A stretch of 64,000 bases of DNA from Bartonella alsatica. Lineage in GTDB: Bacteria > Pseudomonadota > Alphaproteobacteria > Rhizobiales > Rhizobiaceae. Positions 9,402 to 19,104 of the stretch are shown in pieces (the first letter of the stretch is position 1; every line of letters starts with the position of its first letter). Location of the stretch: positions 1,094,001 through 1,158,000 of the forward strand of contig NZ_CP058235.1 in assembly GCF_013388295.1 (NCBI RefSeq). Direction: 5' to 3'. The notes below the pieces were generated by a model. The model made no database searches and had not been told where the DNA came from. It saw nothing but the letters and a program-made list of their open reading frames with translations. Made by a program: the position numbers and the translations under genes.

Positions 9402-11075
9402 TTATGAAAGTCCTTGTATCTGTTCATTTTCGTCAAGATGAATTTTCTCAGCGATAGGGTAATGTGGTAAGCCAGGCATAGTCATAACATCTCCACAAAT
9501 AACAACAATAAAACCCGCACCTGCCAAAAGGCGAACTTCACGTACAGGAATCTCAAAATCAACGGGAGCACCGTATTGAGTAGGGTCAGAAGAAAAGGAA
9601 TAGGGTGTTTTTGCCATACAAATAGGGTATGTCCCATAACCTTCTTTTTCCCAGGATTCAAGCTGTTTGAGAATAGAATCAGTGATTACAGCTCCACGAC
9701 CACCATAGAGATTTTTTATAATGGAATTAATTTTTTGAACGAGTGGCAGTGTATCTTGATACAGAAATTTAAAATGGAAATCTTTTTCTTCAATCAAGGT
9801 AACAAGTTCTTGCGCAAGTTCTATGGCACCTTTTCCACCCTTTTTCCAATGTTTGCAGATAACAGCTTTATGTCCGGTTGATGCAACTATTTTTTGTAAC
9901 GTACTTATTTCAGCATTGCTATCGGTATCAAAATGATTAATAGCGACAATACAAGGGATGCCGTAGTGTTTCATGTTTTTGATATGCCGTAAAAGGTTGG
10001 CTGCACCCTTTTGTAAAGCAGTGATATTCTCTTCTGTCAGATTATTTTTGGCCACACCACCATTCATTTTTAGAGCGCGAATTGTTGCAACAATCACTGT
10101 GGCATTGGGTATAATATCCGCTTGTCGACATTTAATATCAAAGAATTTTTCTGCTCCAAGATCGGCTCCAAATCCTGCTTCTGTAACAACATAATCAGCG
10201 AGCTTTAAAGCGGTTTTTGTTGCTATAACTGAATTACAGCCATGAGCAATGTTGGCAAAAGGCCCTCCGTGAACAAGAACAGGATTATTTTCAATTGTTT
10301 GTACGAGATTTGGCTGTAATGCTTCTTTGAGGAGAACTGTCATTGCCCCCTCTGCATTGAGATCAGCGACCGTCACAGGTGTTTTATCATAACGATAGGC
10401 AACAATAATTTTTTTGAGTCTTTGCGTAAGATTTTCTAGATTTTTAGCAAGGCAAAAAATAGCCATAATTTCTGATGCAACAGTAATATCAAAACCTGTT
10501 TGACGAGGGAAGCCATTGGTTATTCCACCCAATGAAACAACAATATCGCGTAATGCACGGTCATTCATGTCAAGAACTCGTTTCCAAACAATGCGGCGTG
10601 GATCAATGTTCAGAGTATTTCCCCAGTAAATATGGTTATCTATCATTGCGGCAAGAAGATTATGAGCAGCTGTAATGGCGTGAAAATCACCAGTAAAATG
10701 CAAATTAAGGTCATCCATTGGTACAACTTGAGCATAACCACCTCCAGCAGCACCACCTTTTATACCAAAACAGGGACCTAAAGATGGTTCTCTTAAAGCA
10801 GCTATCGTTTTTTTTCCAATGAGATTGAGAGCATCATTGAGGCCAATCGTTGTTGTTGTTTTTCCTTCTCCGGCAGGTGTTGGATTAATAGCCGTGACAA
10901 GGATAAGTTTACCATCCGGATTTTTATTGAGCGATTTTATGTATGCAGAAGAAATTTTAGCTTTATCATGTCCATAAGGAATAAGATTTTCATGAGCGAT
11001 ACCAATTTTTTGAGCAATTTTAGTGATGGGTTGCTTTTGAGCAGTGCGAGCAATTTCAATATCTGTTTTGGGCAT
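9402..11075 (-). CDS. fhs: Formate--tetrahydrofolate ligase
   Basis: 557-aa ATP-dependent ligase forming 10-formyl-tetrahydrofolate from formate and THF, feeding purine synthesis and initiator Met-tRNA formylation. The P-loop [12 protein letters not shown] lies at residues 65-76; [25 protein letters not shown] is the second family signature (about 95-119), and the C-terminus has the conserved [10 protein letters not shown]. Length matches the family. It is monocistronic, with no folD next to it. Confidence 0.97.
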   Translation of the reverse strand: MPKTDIEIARTAQKQPITKIAQKIGIAHENLIPYGHDKAKISSAYIKSLNKNPDGKLILVTAINPTPAGEGKTTTTIGLNDALNLIGKKTIAALREPSLGPCFGIKGGAAGGGYAQVVPMDDLNLHFTGDFHAITAAHNLLAAMIDNHIYWGNTLNIDPRRIVWKRVLDMNDRALRDIVVSLGGITNGFPRQTGFDITVASEIMAIFCLAKNLENLTQRLKKIIVAYRYDKTPVTVADLNAEGAMTVLLKEALQPNLVQTIENNPVLVHGGPFANIAHGCNSVIATKTALKLADYVVTEAGFGADLGAEKFFDIKCRQADIIPNATVIVATIRALKMNGGVAKNNLTEENITALQKGAANLLRHIKNMKHYGIPCIVAINHFDTDSNAEISTLQKIVASTGHKAVICKHWKKGGKGAIELAQELVTLIEEKDFHFKFLYQDTLPLVQKINSIIKNLYGGRGAVITDSILKQLESWEKEGYGTYPICMAKTPYSFSSDPTQYGAPVDFEIPVREVRLLAGAGFIVVICGDVMTMPGLPHYPIAEKIHLDENEQIQGLS

Positions 11076-11690
11076 AGAAAAATTCTTTAAATTTGGCTTT
11101 TGTTGACATTGAAGGGGTGATTATAATTAACCGAGAGAAATCATAGCATATTAAAGAGGTACTAAACATCATAAAAGCCTATAACATATCGTATAAGAGG
11201 GAAAATTAAAGTAGAAAAAGAAGAAGTTTTATAGTTTTTAGTTCTGATAAGCTTTTACATGCAGGATTCAGGAAAAGTACGTTTCTATAAAAATCTTAAA
11301 CTTTTCATGAGATACCGTGTTGCGCTTTTTGATCTCAAAAAAACTCATTTTATGCAGATTTTCTAAATTTTACTAAGAAAGAAGTTATAGCTCTGGAAAT
11401 TTTGTGGAAGAGATTATTGTTAAACTTTTGGAGATTCTTCAAAAAAATGATGAAGACAAATATTTTGTTTTGAGTTTTAAAAGGTGGAAAAAATCTTCAA
11501 TATTTTTCATTTTTGAGTAGTGAAAACACGTTAGATATCTGATGTGTCTAAAAATATCTCAGAAAGAAATTCTGATTCATAATCGAAAGAGCAAGTATGA
11601 TGCTATCTGATTGCTATCTAACAACGCAATAAGTATATAATGAAAAGCAATTCAATAAAGGAAGTATTACTAAAAAATAGAATTTAATAA
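11076..11690. other. Non-coding stretch between fhs and tRNA-Arg
   Basis: About 600 bp of AT-rich sequence with stop codons in all frames and no recognisable RNA or repeat. It presumably contains the fhs promoter near 11100. Confidence 0.5.
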
Positions 11691-11767
11691 TGGCGCACCC
11701 GAAGAGATTCGAACTCCTGACCCCCAGATTCGTAGTCTGGTGCTCTATCCAGCTGAGCTACGGGTGC
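11691..11767 (-). tRNA. tRNA-Arg (anticodon ACG)
   Basis: Read on the minus strand, the gene folds as a standard cloverleaf: acceptor GCACCCG with CGGGTGC, D-arm AGCTCAGCTGGATAGAGC, anticodon stem CCAGA/TCTGG with loop CTACGAA giving ACG, and T-arm with GTTCGAATC. Discriminator G and an encoded CCA complete 77 nt. ACG (read as inosine) decodes CGU/CGC/CGA. Confidence 0.97.
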
Positions 11768-12141
11768 ACACATTTTCAATTTTCTATCTTATTAAGACAA
11801 AGGGTTCCTAATCGTTTCATTGAGGAATTGCAAGTGAAACTTAGTAGAAATAAAAAATTTTATCTCTTCGTTGATGATATATTTTTTAAAAAAAATCAGA
11901 TATTTCTAGTTTCAGCTGGATTTTAGTAGGCTATTTCTTTAAGTCATATAAACGGTTTCAAGATGAACGATAGTTAACTTGACGTTTTAATTTACGAAAG
12001 ATAATCAATAAAAAGAAATATGTGTTTCGGTGGGGGTAAGGCGTACTACCTACAGTTCGGTTTTTATGTGAAACGCGGATGTTACTGTTGAGGGCTATTT
12101 CAGACAAATTTACATATTCATGACACAGCAAGGACAGATAT
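11768..12141. other. Upstream region of the RND efflux operon
   Basis: About 370 bp without a gene. It includes a G-rich patch (CGGTGGGGGTAAGG near 12031) and ends in a good ribosome-binding site AAGGA 8 nt before the ATG at 12142. No repressor gene or clear operator was seen. Confidence 0.4.
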
Positions 12142-13281
12142 ATGCTGTTAAAAAAGACTTTTCCACTCGTGTTTCTCGTTGTTATTTTGATGGTTACATA
12201 CTGGGCTGGGAAAAAGAGTTCAGAACAACGCATTTCTGTAATGGATAAAGCAACAAATACATCACATAAAATTTCAAAAACTTCTGTGGCAAGATCGCCC
12301 ACGAATGTTGTTGTTGATCTTGTAAAAATTCAAGATTTTTATGTACAGCTGAATGCGTTGGGAAGTGGACAAGCATTAGCTTCGGTGAAATTGACTCCTT
12401 GGTCAACAGGCATTGTTGATAAGCTTTTTATGCCAGCTGGTACAAAAGTACAAGTGGGTGATGTAATTGCAAAGCTTGATTCTAAAAAGGAAGAAATAGC
12501 CGCTGCAAAAGCAAAAGTACAACGCGATAACAGTGCTTTAACACTTTCACGTATTCTTAAATTACGTGCCAGCAAGACAGCAACAAAAGTCCAAGAAATC
12601 ACTGCACGCTTAGAGCTGGATAACGCAAATTTAGCCTTGCGTAACGCTGAACTAGATCTTGATCGGCGAACAATTCGTGCACCGATTAGCGGAATTATAG
12701 GCATCTTACCCATTGATGAAGGCAATATTGTGACTCTTAATACTGTAATAGGTCGTATTGAGAATAGAGAACGTATTTTAGTGGATATATGGGTTCCTGA
12801 ACAGTATGCATCGCATATTCATAAAGGAGATGAAGTGACTGCAAAGTTAGTAGCACAGCCGGATAAAACTTTTGTTGGTCATATTTATGCGATTGATAAT
12901 GTGATTGATCCAGAAAGTCGAACACTTCACGTTCAGATTGAAATCAAAAATGAAAAAGATACTCTTATGTCTGGTATGTCTTTTTCTATTGCATTACAAT
13001 TTTATGGTGGTTCTTTTCCTGTCGTTAACCCCCTTGCTGTTCAATGGAATAGCAAAGGATCATTTGTTTGGCGGGTGAGAGAAGGGAAAGTAGATCCCAT
13101 TCCAGTATCAATTATTCAGCATAAAGCAGATCAGGTATTTGTGAAAGCACCTCTAAAAAATGGTGATCAAGTAGTCATCAAAGGAGTACAGATGCTGCAT
13201 CCAGGAAGACAGGTGACGATTGATGAACCAAAAACCCATCAACAGCAATTATCAGCAGTTTATGGGCAAGATATACGATGA
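12142..13281 (+). CDS. RND efflux periplasmic adaptor (membrane fusion protein)
   Basis: 379-aa HlyD/AcrA-like adaptor linking an inner-membrane RND pump to an outer-membrane channel. An N-terminal membrane anchor (FPLVFLVVILMVTYWAG, residues 7-23) is followed by half a lipoyl domain (GTKVQVGDVIAKLDS), an alpha-helical hairpin (about 115-165), the second lipoyl half (TIRAPISGIIGILPIDEGN) and beta-barrel domains. There is no lipoprotein Cys. It overlaps the downstream pump gene by 4 nt (ATGA), so the two are co-translated. Substrates cannot be read from sequence. Confidence 0.93.
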   Translation: MLLKKTFPLVFLVVILMVTYWAGKKSSEQRISVMDKATNTSHKISKTSVARSPTNVVVDLVKIQDFYVQLNALGSGQALASVKLTPWSTGIVDKLFMPAGTKVQVGDVIAKLDSKKEEIAAAKAKVQRDNSALTLSRILKLRASKTATKVQEITARLELDNANLALRNAELDLDRRTIRAPISGIIGILPIDEGNIVTLNTVIGRIENRERILVDIWVPEQYASHIHKGDEVTAKLVAQPDKTFVGHIYAIDNVIDPESRTLHVQIEIKNEKDTLMSGMSFSIALQFYGGSFPVVNPLAVQWNSKGSFVWRVREGKVDPIPVSIIQHKADQVFVKAPLKNGDQVVIKGVQMLHPGRQVTIDEPKTHQQQLSAVYGQDIR

Positions 13282-16200
13282 ATCAAGAATTTAGCACGAA
13301 ACAGCCTATAGCACAGGCGGAGCAAGGCGGTATGATTGCATTATTTATTCGCAGGCCAGTTTTCACCTTTGTTTTGAATGCTATGATCGTAATTGCAGGG
13401 ATTACCGCGTGGTTGAATGTTGATGTACGCGAACTGCCGAATGTTGACACTCCAGTAACGACAATTATGACAATTTTTTCTGGTGCATCAGCGGAAACAA
13501 TTGATCGAGAAATTACAAGAGTTATAGAAAATGCTGTCTCTCGTGTTTCAGGTGTTAAAACGATTTCATCAAGTTCTTCTTTTGGTCGTTCTCGAGTGGA
13601 GATTAATTTTAATGTTGGTGTTGATTTAAATGTTGCGGCATCTGACATTCGCGATGCTCTCTCTCGAATTGCCTACTCTTTGCCAAAAAATGCGGATTCA
13701 CCTATGATTATTAAGGCGGATTCGAATGCAGTGGCGATGATGTATTTGGTTGTGACTTCATCAACAATGAATATTGATGATTTAACAACAATTGTAAATG
13801 ATCAAATTGTTGATGCACTTTCTGCTGTTGACGGTGTTGGTGATGTACAGGTTGATAGTGCTCGTAAGAAGATTTTTCAGATTGATGTCGATCAAGCAAA
13901 ACTTGCTCGCTATGGGTTAGACATAGCCGATATTTCACGTGTACTTGCTGATATGACAACGGACGTACCGGTAGGGTCATTACGCAATTCTAAGCAAACT
14001 TTAATCGTACGCGCTACTGCGCGTTTAACAACACCAGAAGCTTTCGAACAAATTATCTTAAAACCACATGTGCATCTTGGTGATGTTGCGCATATTACTT
14101 TGTCTCCTGATGTAGAAACGGTTATTCTGCGTGTCAACGGAAAAACTGGAATAGGGTTGGGAATTGTGCGTAAAGCACAATCTAATACCCTTAATATTTC
14201 TCAAGGTGTTCGAGCGGTTCTCGATAATCTTAAAAGTGTTATTCCTTCTTCTGTGCATGTGAGTATTATTAGTGATGATTCACTTTTTATTAAAAGTGCA
14301 CTTCATGAGGTTGAGGTTGCATTAATTGTTGCTATTCTCAGTGTTATCGTGGTTATTTTTCTTTTTCTTAGAGATATTCGTGTAACACTTATTCCTGCTT
14401 TATCTATTCCGGTCGCTTTGATTGGTACAATTGCTGCCATTTATCTTGTAGGATTTTCGTTAAATATTCTCACATTTTTAGGACTTGTTTTGGCAACAGG
14501 GCTTGTGGTGGATGATGCGATTGTTGTTCTTGAGAATATTGTTCGGTGGCGTAATATGGGATTAGGTTCTCGGGCAGCAGCAGTATTAGGAACACGAGAA
14601 GTATTTTTTGCTGTTTTAGCAACAACCTTAACTTTAGTTACCGTTTTTGTGCCTATTTCATTTCTTCCTGGGCAAGTAGGAAGGCTTTTTAGAGAATTTG
14701 GTTTTGTATTGGCAATTTCTATTCTGCTTTCTTCGATCGTAGCTTTAACTCTTTGTCCTATGTTAGCTTCACGCTTTCTTAAGGGACATATTGAGGGTAA
14801 TGGAGAAGGGGCATATTACTTTTCTTTTCTGGTTAAATTGGGCTCTTTTTTTAGCAAGTGGTATGCTTATAGCTTGCATAAATGTTTAGAAAAACCTTGG
14901 ACAGTTGTTTTTGCTTCACTTATTTTCGCATGTCTTTGTGTTGTAGGTTATACTAAATTACAACAGGAATTGACGCCAACAGAAGATAGGGCTCTTATCT
15001 TTTTAGTCATTAATGGACCACAGGGTATTTCAACACAATATCTGAATGAACAGGTAGAGCAGATTGAAATGAGTTTAAAACCGTTACGTGATGCTGGAGA
15101 AATTGCTAATAGTTACTCAATCGCTGGTATTGGTGGTTCATCGAATACTGCTTTTTTGATTTTGTTGCTTTCACCTTGGGATAAGCGGCTTCGTAGTCAA
15201 CAAGAGATTTTAAAAGATGTTAATGCAAAAATTAAACAATTTCCAGCAGTTTTTGTGTTTGCTGCACAGGGTAATTCTTTAGGTGTGAGAGGAACTGGTC
15301 AAGGATTACAATTTGCAATTCTTGGGAATGATTATACAAAATTACAGCCAATCGCTAATAAGCTTGTTACTGCTTTACAAGCTAATCCATATTTTATTCA
15401 TCCACGGCTTACTGTTGAGGCAACACAACCACAATTTTTTATTGATATTAATCGAGAAAAAGCTTCTGATTTGGGAATTGATATAGCTAATTTGGGTAAT
15501 ACCCTACAAGCAATGTTAGATGGAAAAAAAATTGGTTCTGTTTATGTGAATGACCGTTCTTATGATGTGAAACTAACATCACGTAAAAATCCTATTAATA
15601 ATCCTAACGATTTAGAAAATATTTTTTTAAAAACCAAAAGCAACAAATATGTTCCTTTATCGATTGTTGCGAGCTTGCATGAAAAAGCTATTGCGCCTCA
15701 ATTAAAGCGGGAGAAACGCATGAGTGCTGTTATTTTAAGTGCAAATCTTGTTCCAGGTGTTACTTTAGGGAGCGCTTATCAGAATGTACGGAAAATTGCT
15801 GCTCCTTTGTTGTCAGAAGGAAATTATATTGTTCCTTTGGGAGAAGCTGCTACACTTGATGAAGCATCTTCCAATTTTATGATTGTTTTTGGAATTGCCT
15901 TTGTGATCATTTTATTGGTTTTAGCTGCACAGTTTGAAAGTTTTATTTCAGGACTTATTATTATGGCTACTGTACCATTAGGAATTGGTTGTGCCGTAAT
16001 TGCTATGCTTTTAAGTGGAGTAAGTCTTAATATTTACAGTCAAATTGGTTTAATTTTGTTGGTTGGAGTTATGGCCAAAAATGGGATTCTCATTGTTGAG
16101 TTTGCAGATCAATTACGTGATCAAGGTAAAAGCGTGCGTGAAGCTGTAGAAGAAGCAGCAAATATTCGTCTTCGTCCAGTTTGTATGACGATGATTTGTG

Positions 16201-16412
16201 CTATTTTAGGGGGGATTCCTTTAGTTTTAGCCAAAGGTGCTGGTGCAGAAGCGCGTGTAGCTTTAGGTTGGGTTATTGTAGGTGGTTTGGGGTTAGCAAC
16301 TATTTTTACGCTTTATGTTACACCGGTTGTTTATCTTTTTCTTGGGCATTTTATAAGATCGAAAGCAGAAGAAGCTGTGCGCTTAACAAAAGAACTCAGT
16401 CAGAATGAATGA
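13278..16412 (+). CDS. RND multidrug efflux transporter, HAE1/AcrB type
   Basis: 1044-aa inner-membrane proton/drug antiporter. It has the RND topology: helix 1 (about 29-47), a large periplasmic loop, helices 2-6 (about 340-500), a second periplasmic loop and helices 8-12 (about 870-1025). The helix-4 proton relay Asp pair is present in TGLVVDDAIVVLENI, and GVMAKNGILIVEFAD is the matching helix-10 motif. Length is normal. No outer-membrane TolC-like gene follows, so the channel must be encoded elsewhere. Confidence 0.94.
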   Translation: MNQEFSTKQPIAQAEQGGMIALFIRRPVFTFVLNAMIVIAGITAWLNVDVRELPNVDTPVTTIMTIFSGASAETIDREITRVIENAVSRVSGVKTISSSSSFGRSRVEINFNVGVDLNVAASDIRDALSRIAYSLPKNADSPMIIKADSNAVAMMYLVVTSSTMNIDDLTTIVNDQIVDALSAVDGVGDVQVDSARKKIFQIDVDQAKLARYGLDIADISRVLADMTTDVPVGSLRNSKQTLIVRATARLTTPEAFEQIILKPHVHLGDVAHITLSPDVETVILRVNGKTGIGLGIVRKAQSNTLNISQGVRAVLDNLKSVIPSSVHVSIISDDSLFIKSALHEVEVALIVAILSVIVVIFLFLRDIRVTLIPALSIPVALIGTIAAIYLVGFSLNILTFLGLVLATGLVVDDAIVVLENIVRWRNMGLGSRAAAVLGTREVFFAVLATTLTLVTVFVPISFLPGQVGRLFREFGFVLAISILLSSIVALTLCPMLASRFLKGHIEGNGEGAYYFSFLVKLGSFFSKWYAYSLHKCLEKPWTVVFASLIFACLCVVGYTKLQQELTPTEDRALIFLVINGPQGISTQYLNEQVEQIEMSLKPLRDAGEIANSYSIAGIGGSSNTAFLILLLSPWDKRLRSQQEILKDVNAKIKQFPAVFVFAAQGNSLGVRGTGQGLQFAILGNDYTKLQPIANKLVTALQANPYFIHPRLTVEATQPQFFIDINREKASDLGIDIANLGNTLQAMLDGKKIGSVYVNDRSYDVKLTSRKNPINNPNDLENIFLKTKSNKYVPLSIVASLHEKAIAPQLKREKRMSAVILSANLVPGVTLGSAYQNVRKIAAPLLSEGNYIVPLGEAATLDEASSNFMIVFGIAFVIILLVLAAQFESFISGLIIMATVPLGIGCAVIAMLLSGVSLNIYSQIGLILLVGVMAKNGILIVEFADQLRDQGKSVREAVEEAANIRLRPVCMTMICAILGGIPLVLAKGAGAEARVALGWVIVGGLGLATIFTLYVTPVVYLFLGHFIRSKAEEAVRLTKELSQNE

Positions 16413-16573
16413 TGTATCTAATAGGAAGGATTTGTTTTTTAGCTTTTGTTTTAAAAATGTCGTTTTCGGATTTTATCTTTCCACTTTTGTATTCCTTTTT
16501 TGTATGCGAGTAGTAAAAATTGGTTGCAATAAAGGAGGTGCTTTCTGTTTTGTTATTATTCGTGTGTAGATAT

Positions 16574-16590
16574 CATTATCAATGATAATG
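16574..16590. promoter_or_regulatory. Perfect 8-1-8 palindrome at the pgi ribosome-binding site
   Basis: CATTATCA-A-TGATAATG is a perfect inverted repeat ending where the pgi Shine-Dalgarno (GGAG) starts, 13 bp before the ATG. It shares hexamers (GATAAT) with Fur-type iron boxes but in the opposite arm order to the classic Fur 7-1-7 site, so the binding factor, if any, is unknown. An mRNA hairpin acting on translation is equally possible. Confidence 0.35.
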
Positions 16591-16603
16591 GAGAAATAAG
16601 ACC

Positions 16604-18268
16604 ATGGGAGATGGCTTATTGATTCGAAATGAAAAAGCTTTTAAAGCAGCTTTGAAAGCTTTAAGAGAACATGCTACAAAGGATGGTGTGAGTGACATCC
16701 GTAGGCATTTCTTGGAAGATGCGCAACGTTTTTCACATTTTTCTTTAAAGCTTGATGATCTCCTTTTTGATTTTTCGAAATGTGGCGTCACATTTAAGAC
16801 ATTGCAACTTTTAGACAATTTGGCTATTGCAGCAAATGTTTTAGGCAGGCGTGAAGCAATGTTTTCCGGTAGAGCTATTAATACAACTGAAAAACGCTCA
16901 GTTCTTCATATTGCATTACGTTTGCCTGCTGATGAAGTTTTCATGTTAGATGGCCATGATTTGATTCAAGATATTCAAGCTGTTCTTAACAATATGGAAA
17001 GATTTTCTGAAAAGGTGCGTGATGGCAGTTATAAGGGAAACAGTGGTGAGAAGATAATCGATATTGTAAACATTGGTATTGGTGGCTCGGATCTTGGACC
17101 TGCGATGGTTACACGTGCTTTAAAACCTTATCATGATGGACCGCATTGTCATTTTGTTTCTAATGCTGATAGTGCTCATATTTCTGATACTCTCTCCGTT
17201 TTGAATCCAGCAACGACCCTGTTTGTTATTGCTTCTAAGACTTTTACAACGGCTGAAACAATGGCAAATGCTCAAGTCGCACGTCAATGGATTAGCTCAA
17301 ATTTAGGGGAAAAGGCTGTTTGCACGCATTTTGTTGCTGTTTCGAGCGCCCTTGATAAAGTAACAGAATTTGGCATAGATTCTTCAAGAGTTTTTCGATT
17401 TTGGGATTGGGTTGGAGGGCGTTATTCAATTTGGTCAGCGATTGGTCTTGTTGTAATGATAGCAATAGGAGGGCATAATTTTCGTCAATTTCTCAAAGGT
17501 GCTCTGCAAATGGATCAACATTTTAAAGCAACGCCTTTGTATAAAAATATTCCTATTCGATTTGCACTTTTAGGATTTTGGCATCGTGTTCTTTGTGGTT
17601 ATTCAACACGTGCTATCATTCCTTATGCACAGCGTTTAGCGCATTTTCCAGCTTATTTACAACAACTTGATATGGAATCAAATGGTAAGCAGGTTTCTTT
17701 GGATGGCAAACCGTTAAATTTTTCAAGTGGTCCAGTTGTTTGGGGTGATTCAGGTACAAATGGTCAACATGCTTTTTTTCAGCTTCTACATCAAGGAACA
17801 GATGTTATTCCTGTAGAATTTATTTTATTCATAAAAGGACATGAACGAAATTTACATCCTATGCATGACATGTTGGTAGCGAATTGCTTAGCGCAATCAA
17901 AGGCTCTAATGAAAGGACGCAGTGTCGAAGATACTCGGCGTATCCTTGTAAAAAATGGTATTAATGAGCGTGAAGCAGATAACTTAGCACTGCATAGAAG
18001 TTTTGAAGGAAACCGTCCGAGTATTATGCTGATTCAGGATTTGTTAACACCTTTTGCGCTCGGTCGTCTCATTGCACTTTATGAGCATCGTATTTTTGTC
18101 GAAGGTATTTTGATGAACATTAATTCATTTGATCAATGGGGAGTTGAACTTGGTAAAGAGTTGGCAAATGAATTGTTACCAATACTTCGCGGCGAAAACA
18201 AAGCAGATAAACGCGATAGTTCAACATCAGGATTGTTGTCACATATTCAAGTAAGACGTGCAGGATAG
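16604..18268 (+). CDS. pgi: Glucose-6-phosphate isomerase
   Basis: 554-aa cytoplasmic enzyme interconverting glucose-6-phosphate and fructose-6-phosphate. Both PGI signatures are visible: FRFWDWVGGRYSIWSAIGL with the conserved GGRYS, and the QQLDMESNGK segment with the catalytic Glu (ESNGK). The SIS sugar-binding motif IVNIGIGGSDLGPAM lies at about 149-163. The ATG at 16604 follows GGAG with about 10-nt spacing. Monocistronic; length normal. Confidence 0.97.
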   Translation: MGDGLLIRNEKAFKAALKALREHATKDGVSDIRRHFLEDAQRFSHFSLKLDDLLFDFSKCGVTFKTLQLLDNLAIAANVLGRREAMFSGRAINTTEKRSVLHIALRLPADEVFMLDGHDLIQDIQAVLNNMERFSEKVRDGSYKGNSGEKIIDIVNIGIGGSDLGPAMVTRALKPYHDGPHCHFVSNADSAHISDTLSVLNPATTLFVIASKTFTTAETMANAQVARQWISSNLGEKAVCTHFVAVSSALDKVTEFGIDSSRVFRFWDWVGGRYSIWSAIGLVVMIAIGGHNFRQFLKGALQMDQHFKATPLYKNIPIRFALLGFWHRVLCGYSTRAIIPYAQRLAHFPAYLQQLDMESNGKQVSLDGKPLNFSSGPVVWGDSGTNGQHAFFQLLHQGTDVIPVEFILFIKGHERNLHPMHDMLVANCLAQSKALMKGRSVEDTRRILVKNGINEREADNLALHRSFEGNRPSIMLIQDLLTPFALGRLIALYEHRIFVEGILMNINSFDQWGVELGKELANELLPILRGENKADKRDSSTSGLLSHIQVRRAG

Positions 18269-18538
18269 GAGTAATTTAACTGTAGGTTTACTGAGTAGAA
18301 ATGGGGTTTATTAGATTCAAGAATATATGATAATTCATTATTTATGCGCATTTTACTATTAATGTGCTATTTGCTAGATTGAATTTTAACAGCAAAAAAT
18401 CAAAATGATAGGCAAACAAAAGAGCGAAGAGTTTGAAAACTCTTTAAGACCTCCTTTAAAACTTTTTGAAAAAAATAAATTGCTGCAAAACTTGGTGTCA
18501 AGCTACAAACATTTATAATTCATTGATTTTATTGAAAC

Positions 18539-18628
18539 TGGCGGAGAGAGAGGGATTCGAACCCTCGATATGGTTTCCCATATACACGCGTTCCAGGCGT
18601 GCGCCTTCAACCACTCGGCCACCTCTCC
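18539..18628 (-). tRNA. tRNA-Ser (anticodon GGA)
   Basis: Minus-strand class II tRNA: acceptor GGAGAGG pairs with TCTCTCC, anticodon stem CACGC/GCGTG encloses loop CTGGAAC giving GGA. A long variable arm (TATATGGGAAACCATAT) and T-arm GAGGGTTCGAATCCCTC follow, with discriminator G and an encoded CCA. Total 90 nt, reading UCC/UCU. Confidence 0.97.
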
Positions 18629-19104
18629 AGAGTTCTGCACTATATCCAGAAAGAAATAACGTGCAAGCCTAAACTATATACTCAAAATTCAAAAAACAAC
18701 TTCATGTGCTCAAAAAAATGCTATATTTGTTGAATAATAAGCGTATCTTTTTCTTAAGAAGTAAATTTTCCGTGGATAATATCTAGAATGCAATAACTCA
18801 ATTATCATAAAATTGAAATTTTCATATTCATTTGCACCTCTATCAAATAAATAATATTGCCCACAAATTGATCATGCTACCCATGTTTTTTAACAGAGGA
18901 TAAAACACTACTAAAAACCAATTACTACTGATTGTATTCGATAATCAATAGGATAAGCGGTTACTTTAACCTCTTGTTTCCAAACATTAAAACATGTTTC
19001 ACGGGGTTAATAAACTTTATTGCAACAAATATGATTTATAATGTGATTGAATTGCTGTCCAAATTGCAAGATTAACTAGCTGTTCTTTCTTTAAAACTTC
19101 AACA
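18629..19104. other. Non-coding stretch downstream of the PTS gene
   Basis: About 480 bp of AT-rich sequence between the 3' end of the minus-strand phosphotransferase gene and tRNA-Ser. No gene, repeat or clear terminator is seen. Confidence 0.45.
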
